Positions 1 to 7,400 of a stretch of 64,000 nt of DNA are shown here, one piece after another (position 1 is the stretch's first letter; each line of letters starts with the position of its first letter). The DNA is from Flaviaestuariibacter flavus (GTDB taxonomy: Bacteria > Bacteroidota > Bacteroidia > Chitinophagales > Chitinophagaceae). The stretch covers positions 544,388 to 608,387 of the forward strand of contig NZ_SJZI01000042.1 of assembly GCF_004337505.1 (NCBI RefSeq), read 5' to 3'. The notes beneath the pieces were generated by a model. It made no database searches. It saw only the letters and a program-made list of their open reading frames with translations, and was not told the DNA's origin. The position numbers and the translations under genes were made by a program.

Positions 1-25
1 GAATCCGGACATTCTGTCCGGATTC
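1..25. terminator. Hairpin at window edge, probable terminator remnant
   Basis: A perfect 11-bp inverted repeat (GAATCCGGACA / TGTCCGGATTC) with a 3-nt loop. It lies at the very start of the window, so the gene it serves cannot be seen. No T-run follows on the + strand; the other side is outside the window. Confidence 0.4.
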
Positions 26-35
26 CGCCCGCGCA

Positions 36-161
36 ATCTCAGATCTCAGATCTCAGATGTCAGATCTCGGATCGGGCTGGCGCCGGCAACAAAAAACGGA
101 AGCCCACGGCTTCCGTTTTTTGTTATTGCAAAAGATCCGAGATCTTACATCTGAGATCGAA
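36..161. repeat. Paired-arm intergenic repeat, family A (GATCTCAGA words)
   Basis: The left arm (about 36-76) repeats words such as ATCTCAGATCTCAG and CAGATGTCAGATCTCGG. The right arm (about 131-161) carries the reverse complements (GATCCGAGATC, ACATCTGAGATC). The core between them is the trigger factor terminator. Related elements occur at 14925-15005 and 55720-55820, with single arms at 31055-31078 and 59871-59915. Confidence 0.7.
88..124 (-). terminator. Terminator of trigger factor gene
   Basis: A 16-bp perfect stem (AACAAAAAACGGAAGC and its complement) with a 5-nt loop. The A-run before the stem and T-run after it make it usable in either direction. It lies about 40 nt downstream of the tig stop codon on the minus strand. 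Confidence 0.85.
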
Positions 162-164
162 AGA

Positions 165-1535
165 TTAATGGTGCGCGTGGTTGTGCTCCTGGTTCATCTT
201 CACGAAGTCTTCGCGGGAGATGGGCGTATCCTGGGCATTCGAATTCGACTCGATCCACTGGAAGATCTTCTCGGTCTGGATGCGGTTCCAGGCGTCTTCC
301 ACGTACTTGCGGTCCTTCATCATGCGGTCGATATAGGTCGTAACCCATTCGGCTTCCTCGTCGATGGCGTTCACGCCCATGTAGCCGAGGAGCTGCTGCT
401 TGGAGAAGGCGCGGAGGTCTTCCGGCTTCACCTCGATGCTGGCATCGGTGGCAATTTTGTCAGTGATCAGGCTCCACTTGAGCTGGTTGAGGAATTGGGG
501 AAATTCGGCTTCCACCTGCTCGTCGGTCTTGGGCGTATTGTTTTCGCCCTGCGTCTTGAGCCAGCGCTTCAGGAACTCCTGCGGGAAATCCACCCGGGTG
601 TTGTCGAGCAGCACGTGGTACAGGCTGTGGTGCAGCTGGTTACGGCTCTCGGTGGCCCACTGGCCTTCCAGCTCCGTCTTTACACGGGCGCGGAATTCTT
701 CTTCGGTGGTGATGTTGTCGTTGGGGAACAGCTGGGCGAAGAACTCGGCGTTCAGCTCACGCTTCTCGATAAAGCCCACTTTGGTGATCTCGAGGTTGAA
801 GAAGCGGTCCTTACCCGAGTCGATGCCCAGGTCGGAGAGGATCCACTCCGCTTCGGGTGCGCCAAAGGCTTCATCGAAGGCGATGTGGAGGGTGTCGCCT
901 TTTTTCTTGCCCATCAGGTTGGGGCGGAACGACTCCTTGAAGTAGCGTACCAGCACCGAGTTGTCCTTCCTGATGCCGCCGGCGATGGCGTTGCCTGCCG
1001 CGTCGGTTTCGGTGAAGGTGAGGTTGAGCACGTTCTCGTCCGACTCAACAGCCTCGGGCTCGGTCATATTGCCGTAGCGCTGCTGCATGCGCTCTACTTC
1101 CTCGTTTACCATAGCGTCGTCAACGGTGATGGTATAGCGCTTTACGGCAGTCGACTTCAGGTCGGGGAGCTGGATGGCCGGCTTGAGGCCCATTTCGAAT
1201 ACGAATTCGTAGTCGGCGGGCTTGTTCATATCAATCTGCTGCAGGTCCATCTGCACCGGGATCGGGTTGGCGAAGATGTCGACCTTGGAGGAGGTCAGGT
1301 ATTGATTCACCTGCTGGTCTACCTGGCGCAGCACTTCGTCTACGAACAGGGAGGATCCGTACATTTTCTTCACGAGGCCGGCAGGTACCATGCCCTTGCG
1401 GAAGCCGGGGATATTGGCTTTCTTGCTATGTTCTTTGAGGGCTTTCTCGAAAGCCGGCAGGTAGTCTTCTTTTTTGATGGTGACGTGCAGCTGCTGGTGC
1501 AGGGGCGCCACTTCGGATTGAGTAATCGTTGCCAT
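165..1535 (-). CDS. tig: Trigger factor, ribosome-associated chaperone
   Basis: 456 residues, close to the usual length of the family. The N-terminal ribosome-binding domain (about 1-120) carries the signature GFRKGMVPAG, which forms the tip that contacts the ribosome near the exit tunnel. A central domain and an alpha-helical C-terminal chaperone domain follow. The protein is known to hold nascent cytosolic chains as they leave the ribosome. I did not find clear PPIase active-site residues by eye, and Bacteroidota homologues are divergent there. The C-terminus is His-rich (NHAHH). The gene is monocistronic, between its own terminator and a repeat element next to tRNA-Leu. ATG start; no strong Shine-Dalgarno. 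Confidence 0.93.
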   Translation of the reverse strand: MATITQSEVAPLHQQLHVTIKKEDYLPAFEKALKEHSKKANIPGFRKGMVPAGLVKKMYGSSLFVDEVLRQVDQQVNQYLTSSKVDIFANPIPVQMDLQQIDMNKPADYEFVFEMGLKPAIQLPDLKSTAVKRYTITVDDAMVNEEVERMQQRYGNMTEPEAVESDENVLNLTFTETDAAGNAIAGGIRKDNSVLVRYFKESFRPNLMGKKKGDTLHIAFDEAFGAPEAEWILSDLGIDSGKDRFFNLEITKVGFIEKRELNAEFFAQLFPNDNITTEEEFRARVKTELEGQWATESRNQLHHSLYHVLLDNTRVDFPQEFLKRWLKTQGENNTPKTDEQVEAEFPQFLNQLKWSLITDKIATDASIEVKPEDLRAFSKQQLLGYMGVNAIDEEAEWVTTYIDRMMKDRKYVEDAWNRIQTEKIFQWIESNSNAQDTPISREDFVKMNQEHNHAHH

Positions 1536-1553
1536 TGTTTATTTAATCTGTTG

Positions 1554-1673
1554 AATAATGAATATCGAATATCAAATAACGAATATCGACAGGCCATCCC
1601 TGAAAGGAGGACTCCGAAGGACGCCGGGGCCTCACTTCGTTATTCGATATTCCTTGCTCGATATTCGATATTC
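1554..1673. repeat. Paired-arm intergenic repeat, family B (GAATATCGAATA words)
   Basis: The left arm (1554-1590) is made of GAATATCGAAT and AAATAACG words. The right arm (1638-1673) is made of their reverse complements (TTATTCGATATTC). They flank a GC-rich core of about 45 bp. Further copies lie at 19243-19482 and 43856-44033. The element fills the gap between tig and tRNA-Leu. Confidence 0.75.
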
Positions 1674-1679
1674 AAGGAG

Positions 1680-1761
1680 TGCGGGTGGAGGGACTCGAAC
1701 CCCCATGCCTCGCGGCGTCAGATCCTAAGTCTGATACGTCTACCAATTTCGCCACACCCGC
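1680..1761 (-). tRNA. tRNA-Leu (anticodon UAG)
   Basis: On the minus strand the sequence folds into a class II tRNA. The acceptor stem is GCGGGTG/CACCCGC, the anticodon stem is CAGA/TCTG around the loop CTTAGGA (anticodon TAG), a long variable arm follows, and the T-loop is TTCGAGT. The discriminator base is A, as expected for tRNA-Leu. The 3' CCA is not encoded. It reads CUA-family leucine codons. Confidence 0.95.
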
Positions 1762-1771
1762 GTAAGGGCGG

Positions 1772-1779
1772 CAAAGGTA
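1772..1779 (-). promoter_or_regulatory. -7 element of tRNA-Leu promoter
   Basis: TACCTTTG on the minus strand matches the Bacteroidota -7 consensus TAnnTTTG and lies 10 nt upstream of the mature tRNA 5' end. No TTG is found 19 nt upstream, so the -33 half is missing or weak. Confidence 0.6.
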
Positions 1780-1796
1780 AGGGAAACCGGACCTAT

Positions 1797-2125
1797 TAAG
1801 GTTTTACCGGTTTTAAAAGGTTCTAAAAGGTTGGGTAGGGAAGCGGCGGGCGGAGCGGACATCCCTGACAGAAATAAGGTTTTGAAGGGGAAGAAGCGTT
1901 TTTCACCGCGAAGAAAAGGAGTAAAAGAAGCGTTACGCTAAGGATAACGGTCCGCCTGACGGCGGGGCTTTTGTTTGTGACGATACAGACAATAAAAACT
2001 TAGCGTAAACCTTAGCACCTTTTTTTCTTCGCGGTGAAAAACGCTTCTTCTACTTAATATGCCTTCCGGCGACGTACCGGCCATTACAAAACGTTTAAAA
2101 CTCGCTCAAAACCTTCAAAACCAAC
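1797..2125. repeat. Nested inverted-repeat element between tRNA-Leu and rsh
   Basis: This 388-nt gap (1762-2149) holds no gene. Its outer arms are family C words (AAGGTTTTACCGG, AAAAGGTTCT at 1797-1835; CAAAACCTTCAAAACC at 2088-2125). The inner arms form a perfect 27-bp inverted repeat (1891-1917 / 2023-2049) containing TTTTTCACCGCGAAG. Further in are TTACGCTAAG (1933-1942) and CTTAGCGTAA (1999-2008), and near the middle CCGCCTGACGGCGG (1952-1965). Repeats of the ACCGCGAAGAA type are common between genes in several bacteria. Confidence 0.75.
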
Positions 2126-2149
2126 TGCTTTCCCGTAAATTCGTGAGGT

Positions 2150-4378
2150 ATGGAAACCGTAGCGCAGGCACCGAAATACAACCTGAACGAAGAACAGGAG
2201 AAACGGCTGATACTCAGGGAGTACCGGGCCCTGTTGCGTTGCCTTAAGGGACGCATCAAGCCGGGCGACCGCAAGATGATCCGCCAGGCCTTCGAGATGG
2301 CCGCCGAGGCCCACAAAACAATGCGCCGCAAAAGCGGTGAGCCCTATATCCTCCACCCGCTGGCCGTGGCCCGCATCTGCGTGGAGGAGATCGGCCTCGG
2401 GGTGCGCTCCACCATCTGCTCCCTTCTTCACGACACCGTGGAGGATACCGATATCACCCTCGAAGACGTACAGCGCGAGTTCGGCTCGGAGATCGCCCGC
2501 ATCGTGGACGGACTTACCAAGATCTCCACCGTGGTGGACGTAAACGCCTCGCAGCAGGCCGAGAACTTCCGCAAGATCCTGCTGACCCTCACCGACGACC
2601 CGCGCGTCATCATCATCAAGCTCGCCGACCGCCTGCATAACATGCGCACGCTCGACTCGATGAAGCCCGAAAAGCAGCTCAAGATCGCCTCCGAAACCGT
2701 ATACGTGTATGCGCCGCTGGCGCACCGGATGGGCCTCTACAATATCAAGACGGAGATGGAAGACCTCTCCATGAAATACCTGGAGCCCGAAACCTACCGT
2801 TCCCTTGCCCGCAAGCTTGCTGAAACGAAGCGCGAGCGCACCCGCTATATCAATGAATTCATCAAGCCGCTGCAGGACAAGCTTGAATCCTCCGGCTTCG
2901 ACTTCGAGATCTTTGGCCGTCCCAAGAGCATCCACTCCATCTGGAACAAGATGAAGAAAAAGGGCGTCGCCTTCGAGGAAGTGTACGACCTGTTCGCCAT
3001 CCGCGTCATCCTCAACTCGGCCCCGGAAAAGGAAAAAGAAGAGTGCTGGAAGGTATACTCGATGATCACCGACGAGTACACGCCCTCTCCCGAGCGCCTC
3101 CGCGACTGGCTCTCCAACCCCAAAAGCAACGGTTACGAGGCCCTGCACACCACGGTGATGGGCCCGCAGGGCAAGTGGGTGGAAGTGCAGATCCGCACGA
3201 AGCGGATGAACGAGATCGCCGAGAAAGGCCTCGCCGCCCACTACAAATACAAGGAAGGGCAGGCCGACGAGAGCCGCTTCGACAAGTGGTTTAACCAGAT
3301 CCGCGAGGTGCTCAACTCCAACGACACCGATTCGGTGGACTTCCTCCAGGACTTCAAAACGAGCTTCCTGGCCGAGGAGATCTATATCTATACCCCGAAA
3401 GGGGAGGTGAAGATGCTGCCCACCGGCGCCACGGCCCTCGACTTCGCCTTTGCCGTGCACTCCATGGTCGGCGCCCGCACCATCGGCGCCAAGGTCAACC
3501 ACAAGCTGGTGCCCATCTCGCACAAGCTCCGCTCCGGCGACCAGGTGGAGATCATTACCTCCAACAAGCAAAAGCCCAACGAGGGCTGGCTTGAATTCGT
3601 GGTGACGGCCAAGGCCCGCACCAAGATCAAGGATGCGCTCAAGGAAGAGAAGCGCACCATCGCCGAAGACGGCAAATACACGCTGCAGAAGAAGCTGGAA
3701 GGCATGGGTGCCTCGTTCCAGCCGCATAATATCGAGGAGATCACCAACTTCTATAAGCTGCCCTCTTCGCTGGAGCTTTTTTACCAGATCGCCATCAAGG
3801 CCATCGACCTCAAGGAGCTCAAAGACTTCAAGCAGACGGGCGACCGCCTCGACGCGCCCAAGCCGGTGCGGATACAGGAACTGAAACCCGAGGTGCCGTA
3901 TTCGCCCAAGAAAGACACGGAACTGATCATCTTCGGGGAGAGCTCCGACAAGATCGTGTACAACCTGGCCAACTGCTGCAAGCCCATCCCGGGCGACGAT
4001 GTGTTCGGCTTCGTGACCACGGGCAAAGGCCTTACGATCCACCGCACCAATTGCCCCAATGCCGCCAAGCTGATGGCCAACTACGGGCACCGCATCGTAA
4101 AGACCCGCTGGGCCAAGAACAAGGAGATCGCCTTTCTTACCGGTCTGCGCATCGTAGGCCTCGACGATGTGGGTGTCGTGTCGAAGATCACCAACCTGAT
4201 CTCGGGCGAGCTGCGGATCAATATCGCCGCCATCACCATCGAGGCGCGCGAAGGCATCTTTGAAGGGTCGATCAAGCTGTTCGTGCACGACAAGGATGAG
4301 CTGGATGCGCTGGTAGACAAGCTGAAGGCTCTGCAGGGAATTCAGTCGGTAGACCGGTTCGACACCGAAAATGTGTGA
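2150..4378 (+). CDS. rsh: Bifunctional (p)ppGpp synthetase/hydrolase, RelA/SpoT family
   Basis: 742 residues, the full length of a long RSH protein. The N-terminal HD hydrolase domain has the metal-binding LLHDTVEDTD motif near residues 88-97. The synthetase domain follows (YDLFAIRVIL; NPKSNGYEALHTT; VEVQIRTKRMNEIAEKG), then a TGS domain near 400-460 (IYIYTPKGEVKMLP), a conserved-Cys region (NCCKPIPGDD) and a C-terminal ACT domain (about 665-740). The intact HD motif argues for hydrolase as well as synthetase activity. The known role is making and removing the stringent-response alarmone in the cytosol. ATG at 2150 preceded by GTGAGGT. Confidence 0.95.
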   Translation: METVAQAPKYNLNEEQEKRLILREYRALLRCLKGRIKPGDRKMIRQAFEMAAEAHKTMRRKSGEPYILHPLAVARICVEEIGLGVRSTICSLLHDTVEDTDITLEDVQREFGSEIARIVDGLTKISTVVDVNASQQAENFRKILLTLTDDPRVIIIKLADRLHNMRTLDSMKPEKQLKIASETVYVYAPLAHRMGLYNIKTEMEDLSMKYLEPETYRSLARKLAETKRERTRYINEFIKPLQDKLESSGFDFEIFGRPKSIHSIWNKMKKKGVAFEEVYDLFAIRVILNSAPEKEKEECWKVYSMITDEYTPSPERLRDWLSNPKSNGYEALHTTVMGPQGKWVEVQIRTKRMNEIAEKGLAAHYKYKEGQADESRFDKWFNQIREVLNSNDTDSVDFLQDFKTSFLAEEIYIYTPKGEVKMLPTGATALDFAFAVHSMVGARTIGAKVNHKLVPISHKLRSGDQVEIITSNKQKPNEGWLEFVVTAKARTKIKDALKEEKRTIAEDGKYTLQKKLEGMGASFQPHNIEEITNFYKLPSSLELFYQIAIKAIDLKELKDFKQTGDRLDAPKPVRIQELKPEVPYSPKKDTELIIFGESSDKIVYNLANCCKPIPGDDVFGFVTTGKGLTIHRTNCPNAAKLMANYGHRIVKTRWAKNKEIAFLTGLRIVGLDDVGVVSKITNLISGELRINIAAITIEAREGIFEGSIKLFVHDKDELDALVDKLKALQGIQSVDRFDTENV

Positions 4379-4470
4379 TCAGCCGCTGAATTGCGGTGGA
4401 CCGGCCGAAAATGGCCATTCCCGGGCTTAATTATCTTAACTTGTAGCCAATTTTTCCAAACTTGGCTGCT

Positions 4471-7400
4471 ATGAAGATGACGCGCTTACTGCTTGTCCTG
4501 GTCACTCTTGTATTCACCGTACGCGCGTCCGCGCAGGTTCCGGGATTCAGCTTTACCTGTTCCCGCGATACCACAATCCAGGATTGTGGTGCCCAGGTCT
4601 GCTTCAACCTGAAGGCGCGGGTGCCGGATGTGCGCTCCACCTCGAGCTATACGGTCAACCCGGTATCCAGCACAGGCGGCTGTTTTGCCCCCGTGGTGGC
4701 GCCGAATGATCCGGCGGGGACGCCTACGAGCATCACCGTTGATGACCGGTACTCTTCAAAAATTAATCTTCCGTTCACTTTTACCTTTTACGGGATCAAC
4801 TATAGCAGCTTGGTTGCCAGTGGCAACGGCTACCTCTCATTCGACCCCAACAACAACCTGGCGGGCACCTTCAGCCATTATGGCATTATCCAGTCGGGCA
4901 CGGGCCTCGGCGCCAATACCGGCACCCCCCAGGATCTGCCCAGTTCGCGTTACGACCCTTCGGTCATCATGGGCGTTTACCACGACCTCGACCCGGGCGT
5001 TTCCGCGTCGCCTACGAAAAAGATCCAATACCAGGTGTACGGGGTGGCACCTTACCGCCGTTTTGTGCTGAGCTTTTATAAGATACCGCTTTACCAGACT
5101 ACCGGCAGCACCTGCAACCAGAGCTTCGAAAACACGAGCCAGATCACGCTGTACGAATCCACCAATATTATCGAAGTGTCGGTATACAGTCAGCAGATCT
5201 GTACTGCCTGGAACCAGGGCCGCGCTATGATCGGCATCCAGGACCATAATGGCGGTGCCGGTATCATGCCCCCGGGACGCCGCGCTTCAGATGCACCGTG
5301 GGGTTCTGCCAACATGAACGAAACCTGGCGCTTTGTGCCGGCCTCCGGCAGCACCAGCCTGCTGAAGCGGGTGGAAGTGCTTAACTCGGCCAACGTCGTG
5401 CTGGCCACCGGAACGCGCGGAACGGCAGTAAACGGGGTGGTCCCGGTGACCTTCCCCAACCTGTGCGTTGGCGGCGGCATCACCCGCCTCGTTGTTCGCG
5501 CGGCCTACCAGAAGTACGGCGCGCCCACCCAGGAAATCTATACGTACGACACCGTTCGGGTCATTGCCGGCTTCAACGCTACAGCCACGCCTACTCATGC
5601 CACCTGCGCCACGCCCGGCTCCATCAAGGTAGACATACCGGCCGGCGAGGGCGTACCTCCCTTCAGCTACTCGATCAACAATGGCGCCTACGGGTCGTCG
5701 AATACGTTCACCGGCCTTAACCCCGGCACCTACTCCGTTATCGCCCGCGATGCCAACTGTGCCGACACCATGACGGTAACGGTCCTGCCCCCGGCCGGCC
5801 TTTCCGGGACAACTGCTACGGTGCCTTCCGGCTGCAATCCCTCCGGCAGTATTACCGTTACGCCCACCTCCGGTACGGCCCCCTATACCTACGCCCTCGA
5901 TGGAAGCCCCACGTTCCAATCGTCTAATATTTTCACCGCGGTCGCGGCCGGGGCGCATACCGTAACCATCAAGGACGCGCAAGGCTGCACGGGTACCGTG
6001 AATGTAACCGTGGGCACACGCGCCGCGCTGGGAGGCTCCGGTACAGCCCAGCCTTCGGGCTGTACCCCTTCGGGATCTGTTACGATCACCCCCGCCGGTG
6101 GCACCGCTCCCTTCAGCTTCTCCATCAACGGAGGCAGCACCTGGCAGTCTGCCGGCCAGTTCAACCTGCTTGGGGCAGGTACTTATAATGTGCGGATCAA
6201 AGACTCCACCGGTTGCACCTTCGATGTAAACGGGGTCATAGTGCCGGGTACCACGCTGACTGCTTCAGCCGTCACCACCAATTCCAATTGCACGCCTTCG
6301 GGTACCATCACGGTAAGCGTGACGCCTCCCGGCCTCGGCACACCGCCTTATACCTACCAGCTGGGTACCACGGGCACTCCTCAAAACGGCAACACGTTCG
6401 GCCCGCTGGCCGCCGGCACCTATACCGTTATTGTTCGCGATGCCACCGGTTGCCAGGTGTCGGTAACGGCTACCATCGACAGCAATCCCCCCGTAACGCT
6501 GAACGCAATTTCAACGCCTTCCGGTTGCAACCCGCCCAGCGGCACCATTACCGCAACGGCAAACGGCGTGGCCCCGTATACGTTTAAGCTTGACGGTGTG
6601 CGCACCCAGGCTTCCGGCCTTTTCACCGGTGTTACGTCGGGGCAGCATACGGTTGAGGTGACCGACGCCGGTGGCTGTGTAGCTACTTTCGATATCGTTG
6701 TAGGCGCTACACCCGCCGTGGATGCATCCGCTACCAGCACGCCTTCGGGTTGTACGCCCGCCGACGGTTCCATCACGGTCTCTGCTACCGGTGGTACCGG
6801 CACATTTACGTACAAATTATTGCCGAATACGACTCAGCCCGGCAACACCTTCACCGGGCTTGCCGCCGGCAACTATACCGTAGTGGTAGAAGACGCCGTA
6901 GGCTGTACCGATACGGTGGCCGTCAGCGTTGGCGCCACGCCGCTGCCGGCCGGCACGGCCAGCACCACGCTGTCGGGCTGCACGCCCTCGGGTACCATCA
7001 CCATCAATATGAACCAGGGCACCGGGCCCTATAGCTACCGACTCGGAACCGCGGGCACGCCGCAGGCCTCCAATACCTTTAATGGCCAGGCAGCGGGCAC
7101 CTACACGATTACGGTCACCGACGCCAAAGGCTGTACGGTAGACATCCAGGCTACGGTGGGGCAGCACCCGGCGCTTACGGCCATCGGTAATACGACCCCT
7201 TCCGGCTGTACGCCTCCCAGCGGCTCCATTACCATCACGGTTCCCGCCGGCGCCGGCCTTGCTCCGTTTACATATGACCTGGACGCCCTCGGCCCGGTAG
7301 CCAGCAACTCCTTTACCGGTGTCACTGCCGGTGCCCACCAGGTAGTGGTGCGCGATGCCGCCGGCTGTTCTTTCCCCGTGGATGTGGTGGTAGGCGCCCC

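Noticed and set aside
57..1799. Long open frame (about 580 codons) antisense to trigger factor
   Set aside because: It runs through tig on the other strand, both repeat arms and the tRNA. The high GC at third codon positions creates long shadow frames; the tig frame has a clear family match.
2084..4288. 734-codon frame antisense to the RelA/SpoT gene
   Set aside because: A mirror of the rsh codon bias (Gly/Ala/Val/Leu/His-rich, no domain). The same reasoning removes the long frames opposite purA (9748-11070), rny (15396-16643), pheT (20109-21755), mmsA (22835-24181) and dnaB (32715-34403).
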